Shown here in pieces: positions 45,301 through 57,497 of a stretch of 64,000 nt of DNA (positions are counted from its first letter, which is position 1; each line of letters begins with the position of its first letter). The notes below the pieces were generated by a model, which did not search any database, was not told the origin of the DNA, and was given only the letters and a program-made list of their open reading frames with translations. The stretch covers positions 4,588,001-4,652,000 of the forward strand of contig JAWNGF010000004.1 in the NCBI GenBank assembly GCA_037039685.1, given 5' to 3'. Source of the DNA: Ceratobasidium sp. AG-K. Taxonomy: Eukaryota > Basidiomycota > Agaricomycetes > Cantharellales > Ceratobasidiaceae. The translations under genes were made by a program, and so were the position numbers.

Positions 45301-48025
45301 CCTCGTCCAACCCAGACAAGATCTTGCCGCCCACGAGTTCGGAATCCTCCTCTTCCTCTTCGATCCGTCCGTGATCGCCCAATCCGCTGCTGCTCCCGAA
45401 CCCAATCCGACTCGCACCCATCCCGCTCCGGCTGATGATGCTGTCAAACGAGACGAGGCTGGCGAATGACATGCCATTGGCCATGGACACGTCGGCGACG
45501 CTTAGATCTGGCGAGCGCTCGTCGTAGATTTGGACTGCGCTGTGTCCAGAGTGGTGAACCGCGACGCCTTGGTCGATCGAGGCTGCACAATGATCAGTGA
45601 TAGATTTGATTAAAGGGCAGCTTGAAGACTCACCATCTCCCTCGTGGCCTTCGCGCGAATACACGCTCTCGACCATCCCGTTTCCAGAATGATGGACAAC
45701 AACCCCAGGGCGGCCGCCGGTATGATGCACGACAACCGCCGAACCAGAATGCTGAACAACGACCTCGGCCATGGACCTCGAATGTTCCTCGGCTTCCAAC
45801 CGCCGAGCCTCTTCAATACGAGCACGTTCCTCCTCTTCCCGACGCGCTTGTTCCTCCAGTCGCGCAAGCTCCTCTTCCTCTTCCCGAAGCCTGGCCTGCT
45901 CTTTCCGACGCGCCTCTTCTTTTCGAGCCCGCTCCTCTTCTCTCCGAGTCTGTTCCTCTTCCTTTCGAACCCGTTCTTCCCCTTCCCGACGCGCCCGCTC
46001 TCCAGCCTCCTTTGCCCGTTCCTCCCACCCAACTTCAGGACTGTCCACATCGCCCGGAGCGGCATTCACCACCTTTAAAGGATACGCCCGCCCAAACGCG
46101 TCGGCGGCGGTCAAACCCGAATCAGCAGACCCGTGTCCAGAAAGACTTCCAGACAAACTCGCGAGCAGACTACCCGTATCCGAGTCGCGCCCAGTATCTC
46201 GAGACCGATTGTAAGCGCTGCCGGTAACGCGTTGAGTCCCAACGCGGCCACTCGACCCCGATCCGGAATGTCGCAACCCAGCCTGTCGACCAAACCCGTA
46301 ATCCTCTTCAACGCCGATATTGGCGTACTTGCTCCCGTGCGCGAGGGGCGGAGTCCCAACCGAACCATTACCCCACGAGCTCCATCCGGGCTGAGCCGGC
46401 GGCGTCGAGTGCCGCTTATTCTCAATCGAAGCCCTCCGATCCTCGAGCTCAGGAGACCGCCTATCCTCCAACTCGGGCGAATCCCTCCCAACCTCAAGTG
46501 GGGGACTACCATACCGCTTCTTGGGCTCTTCCTCCCAAAGCTCCTCATCGCTCCACACTTCCCCATCAATTCCCACCTCGGAATCAAACTCGAGCACGTC
46601 GCACCGTTCGTCAAACGTGACTCGTTTGCGGGCTTTGCGGCTTCCGCGACGGGTAACGGCGATGTACTTGCCCCCACTGGCTTTTCGTGCGGCGCGGCTG
46701 TTTCGTCGGCTGAGTTTGCGCGCGACTCGGCCTGAGCTTGTGCGTGAGATGGATACGTCTCCGGCTGTGGTTGGGGAACGGGGAGAGGGCGAGGAGCGCG
46801 GTCCTAAGAGTCGTTTGGAGACGAGCGAGGACCTGGTTGGGGAAGGGGATTGGGCAGAGGGAGGGCGTCGGCGGGGAGAACTCGAGGGGCTTGGAGTAGG
46901 GTGGATAATCAATGAACTGGAGCTCGTGTCCAACTTGGTCGGTGTATCTCGAGGGGTAGATATATGGAGAGGGGTAGTTCCTCGGATGGGTGTCGATGAA
47001 GCGATAGGGGTCGCGGCGTGCGAGGGCGAGATCGGAGTCTTGTACGCCGAGTCGGGTGTCCCAGCAAGTTCGAGGGGAAAGGTCTGGATGGGTGTTGAAG
47101 GAAGGGACGTGGTGTCCAGTCGTCCAGACAAAGACGTATCGCCTCGACTAAACGAATCTTGACGCGGCGGGGTACTAGGCGGCGACGGAGAAAACGCCCT
47201 GGCAGTAATGGCCGCCAGCCTCGACGACAACGAGGGCTTATTCGGCGGCGAGACAGACGGTTTAGGGGGTGGCGGAGGCGGCGTGGGTTCACGTTCAGGA
47301 ACGGCCGGAAACTCGGGTATGGGATCCTCCGACGTTGACGCACGCAGCTCGGGCGACGTCTCTGGCACCGTGTCCCACTCGTCTTCCCCCGGACTATGCA
47401 CCCGCTCGTGATGAGGACTAGGCGTGTCCCGCTCGACGACCGAATTCATAAACGGACTCTTGCTCACGCGTTCGTGGTCCGGCAACGACTGCAGTCCCTT
47501 GCTCTGTCGGCGCTTGTACCCCTTGTGCGCATTGGGCGGTGCTCCCTCTTCGCTCGACACGGGGACCATTGCCAACCCCATCGAATGCGAACTCGTGCTC
47601 GTCCGCCGACTCGGAGTCGGAATCTTGCTCTGCGGTCGAGGTCCGCTCAGCGACCCGCGCTCTGAACTGCTGCTAGCGCTAATATGCAACGAAGATCGCG
47701 CTGAAGGAGGCGGTGGACCATTCCGGTACACGTTGAACCCCGACGGCGCAGGCCGGTGTTTCGGTCCAACCGGTTCCGACCCATTCAGAAACGGCGAGTT
47801 CTTCACGAGCGAGTTGGTCCGCATCGCAGAGTACGACGACGACGTCCGTCTAGATCCTTCACGTGTAATCGAGCTGTTCGACGCTTTACGCGGTTTGAGG
47901 GTGTATGGCGTCGGGGAGGGGTGCATCGGAGGTAAAGGGGCATCTTTCGTCGGAGATGGAGAGCGAGAGCCGCCCTTTTGGATACGGAGCGGCGAAATGC
48001 CAGGCGAGAGTGTGCTGTAGCTCAT
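42355..48025 (-). CDS. BUD4: Bud4/anillin-like septum-site protein with C-terminal PH domain
   Basis: A large protein of about 1,700 residues in about nine or ten exons. The start is probably MSYSTLSPG at 48025, with a likely intron just upstream (the frame is open to 48127). The first about 850 residues are Ser/Pro/Thr-rich, low complexity, with basic patches and an Arg/Glu coiled coil (about 45800-46030). The C-terminal part has an anillin-type region (GKLAFSLTIKVRKDEH, then CDTRLFETSYPLIGEW and GELVLHIFRLPPLPG) followed by a PH domain (GILTQNGGD, TWRRRQFRIIGSNLVAY, DIAFYADTPEEKAEW). This order is that of fungal Bud4, a GTP/septin-linked landmark and septation protein at the cortex. A Gln/Pro-rich tail ends at 42355. 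Tail-to-tail with the helicase. A partial copy lies at 23161-26700. Confidence 0.8.
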
Positions 48026-48129
48026 CCTGATCCGATTAGCGCGAGTTGTAGGATTGATGGAGCACTTACTCGCGCAGGAGACGCGATGGTTGTCAATTGG
48101 ACGTTTCAACATGTCACGTGATGCCACTT

Positions 48130-50238
48130 TAAGTCAGCTTGGGATTAATGCCTAATTCGGTCGGTTTAGGCTTGGAATGCATGTCAGTCTCAAACGCAAA
48201 GTTTGCGACGCCTTGTCAATTCCGCGTTCGTGCTTGCTTCAGGTTGTCCTCCATCAGCAGCTCCCGCACGAATGTGCGACTCGACAAACGGACTAGGCTT
48301 CATTGATGAAATTACCAAAAAGTCTATTAATTCTGTTGTCTCCCTTAAACCAATGATCAAACCTAGCCCTCAGGGCGGCCGAAACCGACTTAGACTGACC
48401 AACAGTCAGACCCTTGTAGATCACGGCGCCACCGCCTATCCTCGATATGTTCAAACAGTTTACCTCACGGGTGTTCATTCTCAGGAGTTCACCAGGTCTT
48501 ATTCAACACCCACTACAACTATTAGAGAATGGCTTCATAGGGAGGACCCTGAATTGTCCTTACGGTATGCCCGCTCTCGCGCGATAGTTTTTTGCCGACT
48601 TGAAAATACATAATTAGTGTATTTCAGGTTTAGTTCACTTTGTTGAATAGCATGGCTCAAACATCGGATTGATACCGTATCTGACGGAGGGCCAAGTTGC
48701 ACCTCATCAAATCAGTAGCATACGCAACAGTTCCTTCAATATACCTAGTTTCTTGCTCTATTCACGGAGGGGTAGCTTACCTAGCAATGCAGTCCACGCT
48801 CGACGAGTCGGCAAGCCTCAGTCTGCAGCCCGTTTGAATCACGTGATCCGGCATTTTATTTTATTTTTTTGAATACGTTATATTGGCTACAAGAACACAT
48901 GGTCTAACCGCCGAGAAACAGAAAACCGGGACAACTATACGAAGGTAAAGAAGAGTAGTGCTATGGCTAGTAGGTGTACGTTAAGCGGGTGCCGAGGCGC
49001 GATACAAAAGTTAAGGAACAACAATATTATTTGGTAAAGGCAGACGAGCAAGAGATGAAGAGCATGATGGCCGAGAGGCCTTCAGCTTTGCCAAATAGGG
49101 CGTTGAAGACACGTGATCCGGCAGACACAAAGACAACTCTCGAGTCGACCTGCATAGCAAATGCCAAGCCTTCTTTACACGCGAAATGAGATATTTCTTC
49201 CTCAGTGGGCCGATTGGGAATTCACAATATGAGCGATCCCAAGAGGATGGCCGGACGTCGATCGGCCCAGTGAAATGGCCCACGTGATTGTATGCGGTCA
49301 CTTTTGACTTTCTGCACCTAAATTTAGACGGTCAGTTTTAATCGCCACACCTCCCGCTCGAAATGATACGAAACCCTATCTCACGCTTCTATCGGCGTGA
49401 AAGCTGGGTGTGTATCTCCTAAATCGTATATAAATAGTCGTGCTGGCGCCTCGCCCTGGCTGTAACTTCTACATGGAAAACTAACTGTACATCCACAGAG
49501 AAAGGGATGCCCAGCTAAGCGCGAAGGAGAGACACAATGGCAGTACTATACTGAATGACTTGGGCAATCTCGATCCAATGAGGCCGTGTTCACCCGACCA
49601 CTGGAAGGGTACTGTGTCTAAGGCGGCGGGATTTTGACCACGGACTAAGCGGCTGTGAGTTGTCATGGCACTCTGGAGCGCATCGAGGTACGCCCCCGAA
49701 GTCTATGTCTTCCCACAAGGTAGACTAAAAGGAGTTGAATATCAAAATCACGCAGGGGACTGCGAACGTGGCGGCGGCCTATAGGACCCTTGGGGATGAT
49801 CTGCCAACAATATGTGTTCTCTTTGGTCACAATCAACCCTCTAGCTAAAGTGAGGTTTTCCAAAATTAAATACCTCGCAATCTCTGCAATAACCTGGAGT
49901 CCCTATGGAACTAGCTGATATTCTATGGAACCTGCCCATCAATCTTACCGCGTTACTGTAAACTGCTAACATTCATACGTGGACTAGCACACATCTCTAC
50001 CTATAAATGCTTACGACTCCACCTATTAATACTCGCGTGTTCACAAGAGCTAAGTATATCCATCAAAACACGTGTTATGGTCACCGCTAGGTACAAGGGT
50101 GCTTGAGTATTGTCACTTGGAGTGATCGGATCGAGCGGGGTCAGATGTCGGGGCTCAGCCACGTTCTTTCGTCTAGTAATGGGTCCTTGTTTAAACACAG
50201 TTATTTGACCGTGAGTCCACATCTTCTTCATTTTTACC
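48130..50238. other. Unassigned stretch upstream of BUD4 and the membrane-protein gene
   Basis: A 136-residue plus-strand frame at 48203-48613 starts inside the BUD4 upstream region and has no recognised family. Other frames are short. A TATATAAATAG-like box occurs near 49427. No RNA gene or mobile element is recognised. Confidence 0.3.
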
Positions 50239-51026
50239 ATGGCGTCCTCCGGACTATATACCAACAGTACCAACGAATCGGATAACACAACAACTGTGCA
50301 AAATTCAGGGGTCGGAGGGTGGCGTATGTCACCTGCTCTCTGGCTGAGCCAATCTTGTGCTAACATATGCTATAGCAAAATTCCTTACCGCAGACAACTC
50401 CACTGGGTCCACCTGGAGAACCACGATCCATAACCTATCTATAATGGTTCGTGTTTTCGATTTCGTCACCAAAATGTCTTCTGACCAGGAGAATAGGCAG
50501 CACCATTTACTACGTCTGAGCTTCTTCAAATATTTCTGAACAATCTCCCAGCTGAACGCTTCAACCGTGACAGCCCAGGAGGCCAATTACTCCTCGTTTT
50601 CACTTACCTAGCGGTGATATTCAGCCTCAGCGCATGCTTCTGCTTCTTCCTGCTGGGCAATAAGCATTATTATCCCGACGCGCATATATTCCAACAATCC
50701 ATCGGAGGTCTTAGATGCGAAAATGGAGTTGAACCGCGTGACATAGAGATGGCGAATAACTCTTGCTGGGTGCGTGGAGCAAATCGGGCAGCAATGTGGC
50801 ATTGTACGTATGTCTGTTCTCTTTCCAAACCTGCGGGAAATTCGCTCAAATCATCACATTTGCAGGGCTTATTATGGTCTTGCTGAGTTATCTTTGCGCA
50901 GTCGCTCAAATAATTACTTACGCATGGGTTATCGAATCCAAGGTGATTGGGATTACTGTAACCTGCGTGGCACCGGGGTGTTTGCTTCCGCTCTGGATCA
51001 TAATTCCATGTTCTGAGAGCAAATAA
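50239..51026 (+). CDS. Small multi-spanning membrane protein, uncharacterised
   Basis: Start MASSGLYTNSTNESDN at 50239. Small introns at about 50325-50379, 50446-50497 and 50809-50867 have GT-AG ends and keep phase, joining WPKFLTADNSTG, AAPFTTSELLQIFLNNLP and the 3' part. There are hydrophobic segments LLLVFTYLAVIFSLSACFCF (about 50590-50660), LIMVLLSYLCAVAQIITYAW (about 50870-50930) and VIGITVTCVAPGCLLPLW (about 50942-50997), consistent with three or more membrane spans. The soluble N-terminus has many Asn/Thr sites. The segment LNNLPAERFNRDSPGGQ is distinctive but matches no function I know. It lies upstream of the foldback relic and the NLR gene. Confidence 0.6.
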
Positions 51027-51179
51027 TCACCGTACATGCATTACCATTGACCTATGTAGATAGTCGACCTGCCATTTCCAACGTTTCCGTACCTTCTGCT
51101 TACTCTACTCGGTCCGAGCACGGCTTGCACAGAGACAATTGTGGCCAGAGCCTATAATACCATATACTGAGGTATTTGC

Positions 51180-51985
51180 GGGACTTGAGAGTGAATATAC
51201 CTTCCTCGCAATAGTATAGCAACAACAGGAGATACATTGCATACAGTCCCAAAGTGACAATCTTCACTAGGAAAATATACCCCAAATCCAGGTGTGAACA
51301 TGCGTATGCTATGTATCTCCTTTTGTATTGAGTCTAAGGCCTCCAAACTCGGCAGGCACACTCTTAGTACCTAAATGGATTTACAAAGAGCTTATGAGGA
51401 TACAAACACCAAACCAGTTTGACTGGTGGCTCATTTGTGTTGGGGCGTAAATGCCAGTTTCGGACAAAATACAGTTTCGAAATCAATGGTTCATTTTGGG
51501 TGCCCAAAGCCTTCGCGAATGAATCTAGAAAATCAAGTGGGACTATTAAAAAAGGTTTCAACACACTTCATTCGCTTATAGTAGTGTGTGCATGACGGGC
51601 AAAGAGAAGAAGGCTTTCTAAGATGACGCACTCATAGCGAGCCATAGGCTTGGACAAGGACCTCGAAGTGCTCCAAAATGCTTCATGGATTTTATTTGAC
51701 CGGATCTGGGTGTAGGTCCACCGAGATCGACCTTTCTTTGTGGTGTTGCTCTCCGCTAAGCCTCGTTTGCAACAGTACCGCAACATGGCGAATAGACATC
51801 CTGCTATTTCTCAGGGCAATCGCGACGAAAACCTTTTAATATTTGAATATACGTTATATGCTATCACAGCTTCAAACTCTACTAACACACCAAACTGATA
51901 TCCCCTGATCCTCGCCCGCCGTGATAGACCACAACCAAATCAGTCAGGTGTTACTATATTATGCCGAGCTAGTGTACTAATACAT
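51180..51985. mobile_element. Old one-armed relic of the foldback transposon
   Basis: It resembles the right arm of the 39408-40860 element in order: GGAGATACAT and spacer words, TGACTGGTGGCTCATTTGTGTT, GCGAGCCATAG, TTGACCGGATCTG, TTTGTGGTGTTGCTC, CCTGATCCTCGCCCGCCGTG, AATCAGTCAGGTGTT. It is heavily substituted. The spacer word CTAGGAAAATATAC is in the opposite orientation compared with the young element. A full left arm is missing. Confidence 0.75.
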
Positions 51986-52307
51986 TCATGGAGTTCAGCG
52001 GCACTCGTGAGAGGAAATTTCCGACCAGAATGTATAGTGCTATATCATGAGTCATTCGAGAAGCTTAAGGGTGAATGTATGCGAGCACACGTTCATATAC
52101 CATGTCGATGACTCTTCGTTCCTTCGATTGGATTATCAGTCGTATCTCTTTGCTAAAGTATCGGCGTAAGTAATGTAATAAACTGCTGTTAGGTGATTAT
52201 TTGGCCTCATTTCACCTAACTTGAAAGGCTGGACTCCCGGCCATTGAACGGGAATACGTAGTAAACAACATTAACAGTAGTATCTAGTGCAATCGCGGGA
52301 AACCGCT

Positions 52308-55300
52308 TTATTCAACGATATAGCAACGGTGCCAATCTTCACCTAGTAGCAGACTGTCAAATCGAGCACGCATAGCACCTCGCTCTCCGATCACACACGA
52401 GTCATGTTGAGATGGGAAGACCTCAATGAGATCGTATGGGACCCAAATGATGAGTTGTGAATCTTTGCCGCGGACCCATCCGTCCTCGTCAGGGATCCAC
52501 CAGTCTATAATAATCACATGAGTAAAATTACAACGAATTACAACCTATCATGCAAAGACTCACCAATTATAGATGGATTGGTGAATGCGTCGCAAGGGCG
52601 GATAGGACAGGGAGACATGAGGCTCGGTGAAAGCTCCGAGTCTGCGCGCTCTTCCAACAAAGCACCAGAGACAGTTCCATCCTGCACGCGCCAGATGCGA
52701 ACAGTGTGGTCTCCAGAGCCAGATACAATGCATGTACTATCGGGTGAAAAGGCCACCGAAGTGACCACACTGGCATGACCTCGCAGAGGAGAGCAGGCAA
52801 GAACGCCAGATTTCACGCTCCAGACGCAGATGGTTCTGTCCTGAGAGCCAGAGACGATGTATCTGCCATTGGGCGAGAATGCTACCGACCTGACTTCTTC
52901 GGCATGGCCCTTCAACGGGTCCCCGACAAGGGTGCCTTCCTGTACACTCCATATCCGCACGGTGTGGTCTTGAGAGCCAGAGGCTACACGCATACCGTCG
53001 GGCGAGAACGCCACTGAGCTGACTCCGTCGCTATGCCCTTTGCAAGACACAAGCAGAACGCCGTCTGCTGCGCTCCATATACCGATGGTGTGGTCCGAAG
53101 AACCAGAAACGATTGATGCGCCATCTGGCGAATATGCTACAGAATTGACCCCACGGGTGTGCCCCAGTAAGGGAACACCAACCAGGCTACCATCCTGTGT
53201 ATTCCAGACGCGGATAGTGTGGTCGTCGGAGCCAGAGGCGATGCGTGTACCATCGGGTGAGAACGCTACCGACCTAACGAAATCTGTATGTCCCTGTAAG
53301 GGAGTGCCGGCAGGAGTACCATCTTGTAATTTCCAGACACAGATAGTGCAGTCGCGGGAGCCAGAGACTAATCGAGTGCCATCAGATGAGCATGCTACCG
53401 AATAAACCCAGTCTGTGCCTGCCTGGAAGGGGACGCCTAATGGATTACCATCCTGTGCATTCCATACGCGGAGGATGCGGTCGTCTGAGGCGGAGACGAC
53501 GCGTGTCCCATCAGGTGAGAATGCTACCGACCTGACCCAGTCCGTATGACCCTGGAAGGAAGCGCTAGCAAGAGAGGCATCCTGGATATTCCAGACACGA
53601 ATAGTGCGGTCCTTGCAACCAGATACAATGCGCGTACCGTCGGGGGACCATACCACCGATGAGTGAAAGCCAATCGCGCTCTTAAGAGGACTTCCGACAA
53701 TCGTTCCGTCCTCTGCATTCCACAGTGAAATTTTGCCATCATCAGAGCTTGAGACGACATGCGTACCCGCAGGGGAGAATGCTACTGATCTAACAAAGCT
53801 ATCATGAGCTACCAGGGGTACCCCAACCAAAGTACCTTCCTGGACACCCCAGATACGGACAGTGCAGTCGCTGGAGCCAGAGGCGATCTTGGTGTTGTCA
53901 GGGGAGAATGCTACTGATAAGACAGAGTCGGTATGGCCCTGAAAGGTAACGGTCGCCTTGGCACCGTCTTTAACGTCCCAGACACCAATACCACCGCTCT
54001 TCGATCCAGAGACGATACGCGTGCAGTCAGAGGAGAACGCTATAGCCCCGGCCTCATATGGGTGGTCATTGAGAGCAACGCGAACCAAGGTATTATTCTG
54101 CATGTTGTAAACAAAGACAGCACCATCATTCGAGGCAGCGAGGATGTCCGTGCCTTTGAGTGAGAATGAGACCGACATAATGGGCTTGGTATAATTTTCA
54201 AGCGGAACGCTAGTCATAGCGCAATCGTCACACAAGTTCCAGATGCGTATAGTACAGTCCTCGGCGCCGGAGACGATGTGGGTACCATCAGGTGAAAATG
54301 CTATTGACATTACTCTCCCAGTATGACCATGGAGAGGAGTACCAGCAACATTCCCATCGTGGGCATCTTTGACGATGACGCTTCCGTCATCACATCCGAT
54401 TGCAAGAAGAGCGCCATCGGGGGAGTACACGATAGAGGTGATTGGTGAATCCACTTTCCAGCTTGCTATCAGTGGCTGCTTTCTGCTTTCTATAGCGGTT
54501 CCTTCCGGTTTGATAAGCCCTTGAGTTCGAGTCCAGTAGTGCTTATACACGGTACTTGACCGATAGCACAGCGGCAAAGCAGAGACGTATAGGTGTGCTG
54601 TACTGTGAGAAACGGAACTCGTGGCAAAACTTGTCACGAAGTTTAACCCGTCTTCCACAAGTCTAACTAGCTCCGAGGAAGAGCGAGTAGCCTACACAAA
54701 TTATGCACCGTCACTAGATTGCAGGAGAGAAACTGGGTACTCCCTCACCATTAGCCAGAGCTTAGCTGTTAATATCACCCGTATTCCCAGCTTCATCCAG
54801 TGCTTCAAGTTCATCACTTCCATCCAAGGTAACAACCTCTCTGATAAAAAATCATGCAGCAAAGAACACAGGCCATCAGATTCGACAGTTCGATGGAGGT
54901 GGTCGGCCCAGTAACGGCAACAATAAGCAAGGCTTGGTGATATTACTTGGCCAACGCGCTCATCAAGTTTAGGTACCTCATCATCAGACAAAAACGACGA
55001 CTCTAGCCCACAGATGTTGAATCGCAGTTCCGTTTTCATCATTTCGAAACAGCGTTCAGCCAGGAGCTGGTGGTGTTGCTTTGCGTCACAGGCAAACTGG
55101 AATGAGCGGGTTTGGTCAAACATGAAGTCGGGGAAAGATGCATGCAAGGTCGATACGAGATTCCCTCCACCGGACACATACAGTACCGACCAAAGTGGCT
55201 GCAAGGCCTCGAATGCCTTCTCCTCGTTTACACCTGCCATCATCGCCAGGCTCTTGACACACATCGGCTCGCGCGCGCATATACCCGTCCATAGTACAAG

Positions 55301-57221
55301 CCTCATCACTTCCTTCTCTTCCTTCTCAAGTCTCTCGTCATTAAATGCAGTTGATAGGATAGTCGCATACAGCTCGTCGATTTCGGCATGTTTTGTGTTC
55401 GAAGTGGACTTGACCGAAAGCATTGTTTCCAAGCGGGAATGCAAGTTTCCAGATTGAAGATATCGCACCACCGTAGCAGCATAGATGAATAGGTTGCCAG
55501 ATAACTCGACTAGGCGTTGCAGGATGGTGCGTGAAACGGATTTTAGCTCCTCTCGCAGATACAGCTCGATGTCCGCCTGCACCTCAGATTGCTTGACTTC
55601 GTGTAGAATAAAGACGGAGCGTGAGTGGTGTGGTTGACTTTCGACCTTCTTCCGGACGCTTGGCTCCGGTCTGCTTGCAACAAAAAACTTCAGTGGAAGA
55701 CCGGGTGCGGCTTGAAATAGCATGTCAAGCACGAGTTCGATCCCTTTCGTGGCGGTACACTCGTCCAGCGCATCAATGATAACAACTAGCCCCTCGGGTA
55801 TCGCTGCCTTGACCTCGAGCAATGGTTCCTTGATCAGGCTCTCGAACTGTGTTGATATTGTGCGCATTGCGATGTCTGGATCGTTGTCAAGTACCCGGCA
55901 TAATGCTGATTGGAACGGAATGGAGTATCGGGCAAGCTGGTAAGCAATGGTGGGGATGATTCGAGTTACGTCTTGGCACTCGGCACTGGTGCGTGTGCAG
56001 AAGAAACTTGCACCCAGCAGTTTACGCTTTTTGAGGGCACCAGCGAATGTGCAGGCAATGGTAGTTTTGCCAGTGCCAGCCATACCATTCATCCAGTATA
56101 CGTTAGGCTTAGCGGGGTCGGTGGCCCAGTCGTTGAGGCCGTTTAGGATTGCAGTGCGGGTATCCTTGGTACAAGTTCTTCGGTTGATCTGTGTTGATAA
56201 GCTCGAGTCATAAGTCGCAAGTTTTGCAGGCTTCATATCGTTGAGATAGGTATTCTAGAGTAACACCTCTGAGCATCAGAAAATTAGCAAATGGAGCAGA
56301 CCCACCGTCAAGTGCTTATTCGCTATGCTCCACGTGCTAAGATCAGCATCAACCTAGGACCAAGTCAGATCGCTAAACTAGGTATATGCGGCTGAACGAT
56401 TACTTGTAATTGCCGAAATAAGACTTCGATTTGTCGATAACACCCTATTAGAATTTCCTTGTCTTGCTCTACCCCCAATAAACGCCTGCTGATGTTTCGG
56501 TCTTGTCTCGCAGCGATTAAGTCAACTTGTTCCTGAATCGATCTGACATATGTGGATCAGGATTATTCCAAGAACTGATGTAGGCCCGTCACTCACTGCG
56601 CGATTTTCGCAATAAACTCCGACATTGGCGTGGACTTGGATTCCCGAAAATGCCGATCTAATGATTCACTCAGCATCTTGAGCTCCAAGGTCAAAGCCTC
56701 GAACTCTATTGTGTTATTTGAGTACTCCTATTGAACAGGACAGTTAGGTGTCGCTGGGGCTGTAGGGTATATTGACCTGCCTCAAACGTATTCACGCATG
56801 ACGCAAGCCCGCCAATTGCGGATTGAAGAAGTGGAAATAACGAAGAACTTTTGTGCAGTGCGCCAAGTGCGGTACGAAATCCGTTCCATGCGACGCTTCC
56901 GCTACGTATTGGATTTGGGGCGGACCTTTGATTATTTGAGTGAGGTGACGAAGATGCGATCTCTGGGCTAGGCTCTGGAGGCGGAAGTATTTGCACAGAA
57001 GGCACTGGAGATGATGTCCCTGCCACGGAAAGACTTGGAAATCGTGAAATAGGTTCTCCTTGACTAGGAGACGGAGGAGGTAGCTCAATCGCGGGTGGTG
57101 AAGTAGTGGGCCTCGGCGTGGTAGATCTCGAAGGGGATGCCGCCGGTGAAGATGAGCCGAGCATTTTTTCCCATGCATGGGAGGCGCGTGAGCGAAAGCT
57201 CTTCGGCTTTGACTTGGACAT
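52308..57221 (-). CDS. NACHT-WD40 NLR-type protein (NWD family)
   Basis: Assembled from exons. First exon 57221 to about 56775 (MSKSKPKSFRSR, Ser/Pro-rich, then WNGFRTALGALHK). Then helical exons at about 56700-56600 and 56570-56410. A NACHT exon ends at 54749 and has Walker A GMAGTGKTT near 56086 and Walker B VVIIDALDEC near 55770. Intron 54692-54748 leads to the WD40 exon 54691 to about 52565 with 14 WD40 units (two possible propellers), and intron about 52506-52564 leads to the last exon 52505-52308 (DWWIPDEDGWVRGKDSQ). The junction of the first two exons is uncertain (no perfect GT-AG in phase). These STAND ATPases sense ligands through WD40 repeats and act in incompatibility or innate immunity in other fungi; the partner here is unknown. 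The WD40 units are diverged from each other, unlike the TPR array. Confidence 0.87.
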
Positions 57222-57497
57222 TATGCGAGAGGTGGTGGAGGGCGTCAAGTCTATCACATACAAACGCACACAAGGGAATTGTTACATGAGACATCGCTCG
57301 TCATGTGACTGCCCAAAATAGTAGCCTGGTCGACGCAGGTAATTGTATGGTTTTTTTGTACGTTAATAATGCAACTCAACGCGTTCTTGGCTGGGGTATG
57401 GGCTTTACAGAGAAATCCAAGCTCATGACCCATCTCCAAGTCGTCGAGCGAATGGAGATCACAATCACGTGATCTACCGAAATCCCTTACCTCCCTC

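Larger units (their letters stand above)
35893..46050. repeat. Segmental duplicate B
   Basis: Collinear counterpart of 6303-26700. It lacks the CACTA element (empty site AAC at 38549-38551) and carries the foldback element at 39408-40860. Both genes continue past the duplicated part, at 35220-35893 for the helicase and 46050-48025 for BUD4, so B holds the original gene ends and A the partial copy. Confidence 0.9.

Noticed and set aside
45122..46735. Plus-strand ORFs of 115-213 residues opposite BUD4
   Set aside because: They are GC-rich antisense shadows of the BUD4 exon; the minus-strand product has coherent domains and introns.
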